From NCBI GenBank assembly GCA_023409435.1, contig JAEYHP010000145.1, positions 1 to 14,385 on the forward strand: a DNA stretch of 14,385 bases, in the 5' to 3' direction. Under the pieces are notes generated by a model that searched no databases, was not told the DNA's origin, and saw nothing but the letters and a program-made list of their open reading frames with translations. Below, in pieces: positions 1 to 5,934 of this stretch (positions within the stretch are counted from its first letter, which is position 1; the number at the start of each line of letters is the position of its first letter). A program made the position numbers and the translations under genes. This DNA is from Bacillota bacterium. Its GTDB lineage: Bacteria; Bacillota; Clostridia; Christensenellales; CAG-138.

Positions 1-35
1 GCAAGCAGCATGGCAACGATCTGTTTTTTTCTCAA
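1..35 (-). CDS. N-terminus of a probable secreted or lipoprotein gene (partial)
   Basis: Only the first 11 codons and part of the twelfth are inside the window; the gene runs off the left edge. On the minus strand an AAAGGAGG ribosome binding site (positions 50-43) is followed 7 bases later by a TTG codon at 35-33. The reading MRKKQIVAMLL has a short basic n-region and the start of a hydrophobic core, as in a Sec signal peptide or lipoprotein leader. An ATG at 42-40 in another frame sits directly against the ribosome binding site and gives a non-hydrophobic peptide, so TTG is preferred. The gene follows glgB on the same strand. Such leaders are common on ABC-transporter solute-binding proteins, but too little is present to name a function. 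Confidence 0.5.
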   Translation of the reverse strand, partial: MRKKQIVAMLL

Positions 36-64
36 TTCGCATCCTCCTTTTACGGAAAGTATCG

Positions 65-100
65 TGTAAGCTTAATAAGCTTTCTAGCTTACATAAACAA
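65..100 (-). promoter_or_regulatory. Possible promoter overlapping repeated AGCTT operator-like motifs
   Basis: On the minus strand, TTGTTT (100-95) and TATTAA (77-72) are 17 bases apart and could be the -35 and -10 boxes for the gene starting at 35. The box matches are only moderate. The -10 lies in a symmetrical cluster. An inverted repeat TGTAAGCT / AGCTTACA (65-72 and 86-93) encloses a 15-base palindrome, AAGCTTA-A-TAAGCTT (68-82). The AGCTT core occurs three times at 8-9 base spacing. This layout suits a repressor site covering the promoter; the regulator is unknown. Confidence 0.35.
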
Positions 101-106
101 CTCTTT

Positions 107-246
107 TTCGGGGGCTTTGCCCCCGAATCTCCACAGTTCGCAATGGTCGTGCTGCGTTGCGGCAAAACCGCTGCCTTGCACTTCCTTGCTCACTGGGCTT
201 ACGCCGCTCTGTATCTGCCACTGGCAGCGAGCGGCTCTGCCCCTAT
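107..246. repeat. Structured dispersed repeat, short copy (at the 3' end of glgB)
   Basis: This element recurs in longer form at 8993-9262, in the same orientation relative to the upstream minus-strand gene. Bases 121-189 match 9006-9074 at about 60 of 69 positions by hand count. TCACTGGGCTT (190-200) equals 9120-9130, and bases 209-246 match 9225-9262 with five differences and no gap. It has a 9-bp GC hairpin at 107-127 with a TTT loop, a GCGG/CCGC hairpin near 160-172, and a CTGCC-ACT-GGCAG hairpin at 215-227 within a CCGCTC/GAGCGG outer stem. The glgB stop codon (245-243) lies inside it. On glgB mRNA it forms the start of the 3' untranslated region. There is no T-run after the 107-127 stem on either strand, so that hairpin is not a classical terminator. 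Confidence 0.75.
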
Positions 247-2117
247 GTCGCCGCGCTCTGCCCTTCCTGCGCGAGCTCTTCTACCCGGAAAAACACTGCG
301 CCAAGCGGCGGCAGCTTGATTTTCGGCTTGCCGATCGCAAGCAGCGGGGAAGTGTTGTGCCAGTCCCCCGTGCCGCCGAACGCCTGCGCGTCGGTGGAAA
401 ATACCTCGTGAAGCTCCGCATGCATGACGGTGGGAAGCGTGTAGTTTTCCCAGGGTACGGGCGTGAAATTGAACGCGCATAGGAGTGCCTTCCCCTCCTC
501 ATCCCTTCTGAAAAACGCCACGATGGAATGTGCGCCGTCATCCACGCTGGCCCATTCAAAGCCGTCCCAACCATCGTCGAGCTCATAGAGCGCAGGATTG
601 TTTTTATAAAAACGGTTGAGCACACGCGCAAACGCCTGCATGTTGCGGTGCATGGGGTAGTCTAAAAGAAGCCAGTCCAGCCCTTCGTCGTAGCGCCATT
701 CAATAAACTGGCCAAACTCGTTGCCCATGAAATTGAGCTTCTTGCCCGGGTGCGCGAACTGGTAGGCAAGCGCGAGGCGAAGCTGCGCAAACTTGCGCCA
801 GTAATCGCCGGGCATTTTATCGAGCATGGAGTGTTTGCCGTGCACCACCTCGTCATGCGAGAAGGGCAGCACGTACTTTTCCGAAAACGCGTAACAGAGC
901 GAGAACGTCAGCTTGTCGTGGTGCCATTTGCGGTAGACCGGGTCCTTTTCCATATAGGAAAGGGTATCGTTCATCCACCCCATGTTCCATTTAAAGTGGA
1001 AGCCCAGGCCGCCTTCCTCCGCGGTCTTGGTTACGGACGGGAAGGATGTGCTTTCCTCTGCAATAAGCAGCCTTTCCCCGTTGGGCCATTGCTTTCTTAA
1101 GCGCGCGGTCAACTTCCGTAAAAAGGCGATGGCCTCCAGGTTTTCCTTCCCGCCGTAGGTATTGGGCAGCCAGCCCGTGCCCGCGCGGCCGTAATCGTGG
1201 TAGAGCATGCAGCTCACCGCGTCCACCCGGAGCCCGTCGAAATGGAATTCCTTTAAATAATAGAACACGTTGGAGATCAGGAAGCTCTGCACCTGCGTGC
1301 GTCCGTAATCGAACAGCATGGTGCCCCACTGGGGCTGCTCGCTGCGGCGCGGGTCTTCCGGCTCGTATAACGGGGTGCCATCAAACAGCCGCAAGCCGTG
1401 CGCGTCCCGCGGGAAATGCGCGCCCACCCAGTCGAGCAGCACGCCCAGGCCCCGCCTGTGCGCGCGGTCCACAAAATACATAAGGTCCTCGGGCGCGCCG
1501 TACCGGTTGGTGGCAGCGTAATACCCCGTGACCTGGTAGCCCCAGCTCATATCGAGCGGATATTCGGCGATGGGCAGCAGCTCGATATGCGTATAGCCCA
1601 TGTCCGCAACGTAATCCACCAGTTCTTCCGCCAGCTGGCGGTAGCTTAGACCGTGGCGGAACGAACCCAGGTGCACCTCATATATGTTCATGGGCTCGCG
1701 GTACGGGTCTTTTCCCTCTTTCGCCTCATAATACGCGCCGTCTTCCCAAAAATGGGCGGGGACGCCCCACAGCACGGAAGCCGTGCCCGGCCGGTCCTCC
1801 ATGCGGGTGGCGTACGGGTCCGCCCGCCAATAGAGCGTCCCGTCCTGCGCGGTGATGGCGTATTTATACGTATCCCCGCGCCTGCAGTTTTGAAGCGTAG
1901 CTTCCCAGACGCCGGTGTCGCCCACGCGGCGCATGGCGTCAGCCTCCGGGCCAAAGCCGTTGAAGCTGCCCGCCACATGCACGGCGCGCGCATTGGGCGC
2001 CCAGACCCTGAAGCGCCAGCCGTTTTTATGCGGGTGTGCGCCCAGCGTTTCATATGCGCATGCGCTTTCGCCCGTATTAAAATAATACAGCGCCGTCAGG
2101 TCATGCTCTGCTGCCAA
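243..2117 (-). CDS. glgB: 1,4-alpha-glucan branching enzyme
   Basis: This enzyme makes alpha-1,6 branches in glycogen by cutting an alpha-1,4 chain and transferring it (GH13, cytoplasmic). At 624 residues it is normal for the shorter bacterial GlgB class. An N-terminal CBM48 domain (WRFRVWAPNA, then VAGSFNGF, about residues 34-55) precedes the GH13 barrel. Visible motifs are LLDWVGAHFP (region I), GLRVDAVS with the nucleophile Asp near 299, LLIAEEST with the acid/base Glu near 354, and PFSHDEVVHG with the third carboxylate near 422. A longer reading begins with GTG at 2126, but that codon overlaps the AGGAGG ribosome binding site (2131-2126). TTG at 2117, 8 bases beyond it, is the better start. 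The stop codon lies inside a repeat shared with malQ, its likely partner in glucan metabolism. Confidence 0.95.
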   Translation of the reverse strand: MAAEHDLTALYYFNTGESACAYETLGAHPHKNGWRFRVWAPNARAVHVAGSFNGFGPEADAMRRVGDTGVWEATLQNCRRGDTYKYAITAQDGTLYWRADPYATRMEDRPGTASVLWGVPAHFWEDGAYYEAKEGKDPYREPMNIYEVHLGSFRHGLSYRQLAEELVDYVADMGYTHIELLPIAEYPLDMSWGYQVTGYYAATNRYGAPEDLMYFVDRAHRRGLGVLLDWVGAHFPRDAHGLRLFDGTPLYEPEDPRRSEQPQWGTMLFDYGRTQVQSFLISNVFYYLKEFHFDGLRVDAVSCMLYHDYGRAGTGWLPNTYGGKENLEAIAFLRKLTARLRKQWPNGERLLIAEESTSFPSVTKTAEEGGLGFHFKWNMGWMNDTLSYMEKDPVYRKWHHDKLTFSLCYAFSEKYVLPFSHDEVVHGKHSMLDKMPGDYWRKFAQLRLALAYQFAHPGKKLNFMGNEFGQFIEWRYDEGLDWLLLDYPMHRNMQAFARVLNRFYKNNPALYELDDGWDGFEWASVDDGAHSIVAFFRRDEEGKALLCAFNFTPVPWENYTLPTVMHAELHEVFSTDAQAFGGTGDWHNTSPLLAIGKPKIKLPPLGAVFFRVEELAQEGQSAAT

Positions 2118-2171
2118 AGGCCGCACCTCCTAACGATACGAAATGTGAAGCTGGATAATCTATTCCTATTT

Positions 2172-2200
2172 ATCATACCATCGAATGCGGCGAGAATGAA
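2172..2200 (-). promoter_or_regulatory. Proximal glgB promoter (extended -10)
   Basis: On the minus strand TATGAT (2177-2172) is preceded by TGG, giving an extended -10 element. A weak -35, TTCATT (2200-2195), lies 17 bases upstream. Transcription would start near 2165, leaving a leader of roughly 48 bases before the TTG start at 2117. Confidence 0.5.
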
Positions 2201-2355
2201 GCGTCTCAAAATAAAAGGGATGCAAAAGACACTGCGCGTTTAGATCAGGAACCTGCGCAATTTGCTTAAAAGGCATGAACGGCTGAAAGCAGAAAGAAGG
2301 GGACACCAGACCAATCAACAGACTTTCCCAATAACTCGCTTCTTTTCCTGTATTT

Positions 2356-2384
2356 ATTATACCGTATGCATGCAAAACCCGCAA
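2356..2384 (-). promoter_or_regulatory. Distal minus-strand promoter, possibly for glgB
   Basis: A perfect TATAAT (2361-2356) is preceded after 17 bases by TTGCGG (2384-2379). Transcription would begin near 2349 and run about 230 bases to glgB. I found no terminator or convincing gene in between, so it could be a second glgB promoter with a long leader, or drive a small RNA. The rest of the 2127-2578 gap holds only this site, the proximal glgB promoter and the plus-strand promoter at 2490-2518. Confidence 0.4.
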
Positions 2385-2489
2385 TCTCCAAATCCGTAAA
2401 TCCCGGCACTTTCATTCCGACCGCCTTTACGATATGTGCAGGCGATTCATTTTATGCCATATGGATATAAAAGCCTTGCGTAAGGCCGA

Positions 2490-2518
2490 TTGAGGGGAAC
2501 CGCTACGAATGATATACT
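2490..2518 (+). promoter_or_regulatory. Promoter for the kinase-like / YdeI operon
   Basis: TTGAGG (2490-2495), a 17-base spacer and TATACT (2513-2518) form a good vegetative promoter, with TGA before the -10 as an extended element. Transcription should start near 2525. The RNA would open with a TATCGGC / GCCGATA stem-loop (2526-2532 with 2541-2547), just ahead of the AAAGGAGGT ribosome binding site at 2562-2570. Confidence 0.6.
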
Positions 2519-2578
2519 ATTTCCATATCGGCTTGGAACTGCCGATACTTTATATGATGCAAAAGGAGGTAATGGTTT

Positions 2579-3109
2579 TTGATATTGCTGATATGCGGTG
2601 CTTCTCACACCGGAAAAACTCTTTTAGCGCAGAAACTGCTGAAAAAATACAACTATCCATATCTATCAATAGACCATTTAAAGATGGGGCTTATTCGCAG
2701 CAAGCAAACAAATCTAACTGCACTTGATGATGACGACAAGCTCACCGATTACCTTTGGCCTATTGTGCGTGAAATGATTAAAACAGCCATAGAAAATAAA
2801 CAAAATTTAATTGTTGAGGGTTGTTATATTCCATTTGACTACAAAAATGATTTCACAGGCGATTATCTCGCTTTTATAAAGTACATCTGCCTTGTTTTGA
2901 GTGAAAGTTATATTAGAAATAATTATGATACCATCATGAGCAAAGCAAGCGCCATTGAAAGCCGCTTAGATGATGATTACCAAAGAGAATGGATGATTGC
3001 CGATAACAGACGAGCTCTTAATGAGTGTAAAAAGTATGAATGCAGATATATTCTAATCGATAAAGATTATAATGAGGATATCCATGTGGTTTTTGAAGAG
3101 CAGCTTTAG
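2579..3109 (+). CDS. Small P-loop nucleotide-binding (kinase-like) protein
   Basis: A 176-residue protein with a clear Walker A motif, GASHTGKT (residues 7-14), at the end of a first beta strand (ILLICGAS). A second hydrophobic strand ends in LIVEGCYIPF (about 78-87), and the C-terminal half is charged and helical. This layout resembles small P-loop kinases such as the adenylate kinase, 2-phosphoglycerate kinase-like and zeta-toxin-like groups. The substrate cannot be read from the sequence. Translation starts at TTG 2579: a strong AAAGGAGGT lies 8 bases upstream and an in-frame TAA (2570-2572) rules out anything longer. The ATG at 2572 is out of frame and too close to the ribosome binding site. 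It is co-transcribed with the YdeI-family gene. The composition is much more AT-rich than glgB, which suggests transfer. Confidence 0.75.
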   Translation: MILLICGASHTGKTLLAQKLLKKYNYPYLSIDHLKMGLIRSKQTNLTALDDDDKLTDYLWPIVREMIKTAIENKQNLIVEGCYIPFDYKNDFTGDYLAFIKYICLVLSESYIRNNYDTIMSKASAIESRLDDDYQREWMIADNRRALNECKKYECRYILIDKDYNEDIHVVFEEQL

Positions 3110-3149
3110 CTGCGCATAAATAAAAGAGTAACCCAGGGGGAGGGAGAAT

Positions 3150-3710
3150 ATGAGCAAGTATTTGCAATTTGCTTTGCGAGATGAATTTAGAAGCTGGCTA
3201 AAGGACAATTCTCAATCAGGCGGTGGGGTCTGGCTATTATTTGGCAAGACTGGCGGGCCAGAAACAATAAAGGCGAGCGAGGCACTTGAAGAAGCTCTTT
3301 GCTTTGGGTGGATCGATGGTCAAATGCAGAGTATTGATGAAAAAACGTATATTAAATATTTCTCTATACGCAGAAAAAACAGCAAGTGGTCGGATAAAAA
3401 CAAGACCTTAGCAGAAAAACTTGAAAAGCAAGGGATAATGACTGACTATGGCAGAGAGCAAATTGAGGAAGCCAAGAATAATGGCCAATGGGATGCTCCA
3501 AAGTCTTTTGAAATAACGGATGAGCATATAGCATTTTTATCTGATTTACTGAAAGTATCTGAATCAGCCCATACAAATTTTCTGGCAATGTCCGCATCTG
3601 TAAAAAAGACTTATACACGTGCCTATTTTGACGCTAAAAGCGATGATGGCCGTGCGAAACGCCTATCGTGGATCGTTGAGCGGTTAAATAAAAATCTTAA
3701 ACCAATGTAG
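3150..3710 (+). CDS. YdeI/OmpD-associated family protein
   Basis: A 186-residue soluble protein matching the YdeI family, often labelled bacteriocin-protection or OmpD-associated protein. Family features are an N-terminal segment with GGGVWLLFGKTG (about 24-35), the EALCFGWIDGQ core (about 47-57), FSIRRKNSKWSDKNK (about 71-85), and a helical C-terminal half with the TYTRAYFDAKSDDGRAKR stretch. The molecular activity of the family is poorly known; links to peptide or stress resistance come from other bacteria. It starts at ATG 3150 behind a GGGGGAGGGAGA ribosome binding site, 40 bases after the kinase-like gene, so the two form one operon closed by the terminator at 3782-3824. It shares the AT-rich composition of its partner. 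Confidence 0.85.
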   Translation: MSKYLQFALRDEFRSWLKDNSQSGGGVWLLFGKTGGPETIKASEALEEALCFGWIDGQMQSIDEKTYIKYFSIRRKNSKWSDKNKTLAEKLEKQGIMTDYGREQIEEAKNNGQWDAPKSFEITDEHIAFLSDLLKVSESAHTNFLAMSASVKKTYTRAYFDAKSDDGRAKRLSWIVERLNKNLKPM

Positions 3711-3781
3711 CTGACAAGCAATAGTCTATGCCTTCTTATGGCTTACATTTTCATAAACATGAATATGTGACGGAGCGACAT

Positions 3782-3824
3782 GAAAGCCGCCATCCCTTAA
3801 ACAGGATCGGCGGCTTTCGTTTTT
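3782..3824 (+). terminator. Intrinsic terminator of the kinase-like / YdeI operon
   Basis: GAAAGCCGCC (3782-3791) pairs with GGCGGCTTTC (3809-3818), with further ATCC/GGAT pairing inside, followed by TTTTT at 3820-3824. There is no T-run on the minus strand, so it does not serve the converging desulfoferrodoxin gene. Confidence 0.85.
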
Positions 3825-3898
3825 CCGTATTGGTCTCTATCGCTAGGTCCTTATGGCCTGCCCATGCACGCGGGGGAAAATGACACGAGAACCGTCCT

Positions 3899-4285
3899 TT
3901 ACAGCGCGGCCTTCCACAGCCCGTGGAGGTTGCAGTATTCGTATGCGGCGATTACTTCCTCGCCTTCTGCCAGCTTGAAGCTTGCGGCGGGTGCCTCGCC
4001 GGGGGCGAGGTACTTATACTGCCCGCCCTTATTTGTTTCCAGATAGATCCACTGGATAAAGTGTTCCGGCACCATGGGATGCGCCACCGAGCCTACGGCC
4101 ACTTTTACGGTATCGCCATCCACAGTGATGACGGGGACGTGTTTTTCCGTGGCGGCATCAACGGTGTTCGGTTCGACTTCCTGCATGGTGTCCCCGCAGC
4201 AGGTCATGGGAGAGCCGGAAGAGTGCAGCATGAGCGCAAAATTGCCGCAATGTTTACAGCGGTAAAACCGGATTTCGCTTGCCAT
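3899..4285 (-). CDS. dfx: Desulfoferrodoxin (superoxide reductase, two-iron type)
   Basis: It reduces superoxide to hydrogen peroxide without making oxygen, a typical defence of anaerobes; cytoplasmic. The 128 residues hold both iron sites. The N-terminal desulforedoxin-like centre has Cys10, Cys13, Cys29 and Cys30 (CKHC and TCCGD). The catalytic centre has His49 in EKHVP, His69 in AHP, His75 in PEHF, and Cys118 and His121 in CNLHGLW; Lys48 is the usual catalytic lysine. All ligands are present, so both centres should be intact. ATG at 4285 follows AGGAGG after 11 bases. The leader carries a CGCCCG/CGGGCG hairpin (4313-4326). The gene is divergent from the YccF gene across a region with inverted repeats. 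Confidence 0.95.
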   Translation of the reverse strand: MASEIRFYRCKHCGNFALMLHSSGSPMTCCGDTMQEVEPNTVDAATEKHVPVITVDGDTVKVAVGSVAHPMVPEHFIQWIYLETNKGGQYKYLAPGEAPAASFKLAEGEEVIAAYEYCNLHGLWKAAL

Positions 4286-4336
4286 ATAAAATTAGTCCTC
4301 CTGTTTTTAATGCGCCCGAACGGGCGAATAATGAAG

Positions 4337-4395
4337 TTTACGCATATTCTAAATATACAACATGTATCTGAAATAAAACATGTTACAGGCGTAAA
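4337..4395. promoter_or_regulatory. Inverted-repeat operator region between dfx and the YccF gene
   Basis: Two inverted repeats lie in the divergent intergenic region. TTTACGC (4337-4343) pairs with GCGTAAA (4389-4395), and AACATGT (4359-4365) pairs with ACATGTT (4378-4384) around a 12-base spacer. A TAGAAT -10 candidate for dfx lies nearby on the minus strand, without a convincing -35. The sequence does not match the PerR or Fur boxes I know. A redox-responsive or general regulator site is inferred. Confidence 0.4.
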
Positions 4396-4404
4396 TTATT
4401 TTTG

Positions 4405-4433
4405 TTGTCAGAATAAAGGCGCTGGTGTACCAT
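4405..4433 (+). promoter_or_regulatory. Candidate promoter of the YccF gene
   Basis: TTGTCA (4405-4410), 17 bases, then TACCAT (4428-4433). The -35 matches at five of six positions and the -10 at four. Transcription would start near 4440, about 30 bases before the coding start. Confidence 0.4.
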
Positions 4434-4471
4434 GTGATAGAAATTGTTATATTGGAGGCACAAAGGCAACT

Positions 4472-4837
4472 ATGCGCATCATAGGGAATCTTCTTTGGTT
4501 CCTTTTCGGCGGCCTGATATTGGGGCTACTCTGGTTTCTTGCGGGGCTATTTTGGTGCATCACCATCATAGGCATTCCCTGGGGCGTGCAGTGCTTTAAG
4601 TTTTCAAAGCTCGCATTCTTCCCCTTTGGCAAGGAAATCATAGTTGGCACGGGCGCGGGTTCGATACTTCTCAACATCCTGTGGATCGTGCTGACCGGCG
4701 CGGAGCTTGCGATCATACACGCCGTTATTGGCTTGGTGTTCTGCATAACCATTGTGGGCATCCCGTTCGGGTTGCAATGCTTTAAGCTTGCGCAACTCGC
4801 GCTGATGCCTTTTGGCGCTTCCGTACGGCATGTGTAA
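4472..4837 (+). CDS. YccF domain-containing membrane protein
   Basis: A 121-residue inner-membrane protein made of two homologous halves. Each half has one or two hydrophobic helices followed by a nearly identical signature: CITIIGIPWGVQCFKFSKLAF (about 29-49) and CITIVGIPFGLQCFKLAQLAL (about 91-111), each ending in a PFG turn. This is the duplicated YccF domain; the biochemical function is unknown. ATG 4472 is chosen because the family begins exactly here (MRIIGNLLWF). The long in-frame extension back to 3923 is antisense to dfx and not plausible. The GGAGG at 4454-4458 lies 13 bases before the ATG, which is rather far and may mean modest translation. It is divergent from dfx. Confidence 0.9.
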   Translation: MRIIGNLLWFLFGGLILGLLWFLAGLFWCITIIGIPWGVQCFKFSKLAFFPFGKEIIVGTGAGSILLNILWIVLTGAELAIIHAVIGLVFCITIVGIPFGLQCFKLAQLALMPFGASVRHV

Positions 4838-4878
4838 ACGGCGCGCCTTTCGCGATGATATAAAACCGTTCCATTGTA

Positions 4879-4938
4879 AACAAAACTTGTTAAGTTGATA
4901 ACATATCGCTTGTTGTATTCCATCATCTGGCGTATACT
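4879..4938 (+). promoter_or_regulatory. deoR-type gene promoter with upstream inverted repeats
   Basis: TTGTTG (4910-4915), 17 bases, then TATACT (4933-4938) make a plausible vegetative promoter. Just upstream are two overlapping inverted repeats: AACAA-AAC-TTGTT (4879-4891) and TGTTA-N6-TAACA (4888-4903). DeoR-family regulators often control their own promoter, so these are candidate operators. Confidence 0.5.
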
Positions 4939-4971
4939 ATTGGGAGAAGATGACCGGATGGAGGGATGCGC

Positions 4972-5745
4972 ATGCTCAACGAACGCCGCGCGCAGATACG
5001 GGATTTTATCGATATCCATGGCGAAGCCACCGTCGCGGAGCTATTGGAGCTTTGCGGCGGCTGCTCGAGCATGACGCTTTGGCGGGATCTCAATTACCTT
5101 GAGCAGGAAGGTTCCATCCGCCGCACGCGCGGGGGCGCGATATCCATGCGCTCCATACAGCCCGATATCGAGGGCCTGTATAGCCAGCGCGCGCAGGAGA
5201 ATACGGTAGAAAAACGCGCCATCTCCCGCGCGGCGGTGCAGTTTGTAGAGACGAGCCACGCGGTATATATGGATGCGGGCAGCACACTGATGGGAGTGGC
5301 GAAGCTTTTGCCGGACCAGCACTACACCATCATCACCAGCGGCGCGAATATCGCGATAGAGCTTTCGCAAAGAAGAAGCTGCAACGTCATTTCGGTGGGC
5401 GGGCAGATCAGCGGCAACACGCTTTCGTTTTCCGGCCCGCAGGCGGAGGCGTTTATCGACCAGGTGAACATCGACACGGCGCTGATGGCCACCTCCGGCT
5501 ATTCGCTTACCGGCGGGTTTACGTCGGGTTCCTTCAGCGAACAGCAGCTAAAGCGCAAGGTGATTGAAAAGGCGTCCCGCGTCGTCATGTTGATGGACCA
5601 TTCCAAAATAGGCCGTTCGCTTCCGTTCACGTTCGCTGCGCTTGCGGATATTCATGTACTGGTTACGGATGCGCCGCCGCCCGATGAGATATTGCAGGAA
5701 GCGGAAAAGCGCGGCGTAAAAGTTGTGGTAGCTAGCGCGGAATAA
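4972..5745 (+). CDS. DeoR/GlpR-family transcriptional regulator
   Basis: A 257-residue DNA-binding repressor of the type that senses phosphorylated sugars. The N-terminal winged helix-turn-helix spans about residues 2-56, with SSMTLWRDLNYLEQEG as the recognition region and a RRTRGGA wing. The C-terminal DeoRC sensor domain shows YMDAGSTL (about 99-106), ITSGANIAIEL (121-131), SVGGQISGNTLSFSGP (141-156) and VMLMDHSKIGR (205-215). A start six bases earlier at 4966 would sit against GGAGGG (4960-4965). ATG 4972 has the normal 6-base spacing and is preferred. No sugar kinase, transporter or aldolase gene is adjacent, and a terminator follows directly, so this is an orphan regulator whose target sugar cannot be inferred here. 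Confidence 0.9.
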   Translation: MLNERRAQIRDFIDIHGEATVAELLELCGGCSSMTLWRDLNYLEQEGSIRRTRGGAISMRSIQPDIEGLYSQRAQENTVEKRAISRAAVQFVETSHAVYMDAGSTLMGVAKLLPDQHYTIITSGANIAIELSQRRSCNVISVGGQISGNTLSFSGPQAEAFIDQVNIDTALMATSGYSLTGGFTSGSFSEQQLKRKVIEKASRVVMLMDHSKIGRSLPFTFAALADIHVLVTDAPPPDEILQEAEKRGVKVVVASAE

Positions 5746-5760
5746 TAAAATGCATTGGAT

Positions 5761-5790
5761 AAAAAACGGAAGGGTAACTCCTTCCGCTTT
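5761..5790. terminator. Bidirectional terminator between the deoR-type gene and spoIIP
   Basis: CGGAAGG (5767-5773) and CCTTCCG (5780-5786) form a 7-bp stem with a 6-base loop. On the plus strand CTTTTAG follows, ending the deoR-type transcript. On the minus strand six T residues (5766-5761) follow, a stronger signal for the converging spoIIP transcript. Confidence 0.8.
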
Positions 5791-5799
5791 TAGTTTCGA

Positions 5800-5890
5800 T
5801 AAGACCCTTAAGGGTTGCAAGGTATCGGCGCCTCCAGCGCCGACGCTGATTTTTTACTTTGGGGAAACTACGTTTCCCCAACCCCCTTCC
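5800..5890. repeat. Hairpin-rich intergenic element
   Basis: Four dyads lie within about 80 bases and no gene is present. They are ACCCTTAAGGGT (5804-5815), TCGGCGC-CTCCA-GCGCCGA (5825-5843), the competing CAGCG-CCGA-CGCTG (5835-5848) followed by six T residues, and TTGGGGAAAC-TAC-GTTTCCCCAA (5859-5881). The density suggests a dispersed palindromic element, but there is no second copy in the window to prove it. It would be transcribed in the 3' untranslated region of spoIIP. Confidence 0.5.
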
Positions 5891-5934
5891 CTTGGAACAC
5901 CCGTCGCGGGGATGTACAGCAAAGCTCTCACGCA

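Noticed and set aside
107..127. GC-rich hairpin after glgB as an intrinsic terminator
   Set aside because: The 9-bp stem has no T-run after it on either strand; it is better explained as part of the repeat shared with malQ.
1653..2243. 196-codon plus-strand open frame
   Set aside because: It is antisense to the 5' part of glgB, with no family motifs or ribosome binding site.
2166..2384. 72-codon minus-strand open frame upstream of glgB
   Set aside because: The distal promoter's TATAAT lies inside it, the TTG start has no properly spaced ribosome binding site, and the composition is not protein-like.
3923..4471. N-terminal extension of the YccF gene
   Set aside because: It is antisense to dfx, and the YccF family starts at the ATG at 4472.
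4447..5019. 190-codon minus-strand open frame
   Set aside because: It is antisense to the YccF gene and the start of the deoR-type gene, with no recognisable domain.
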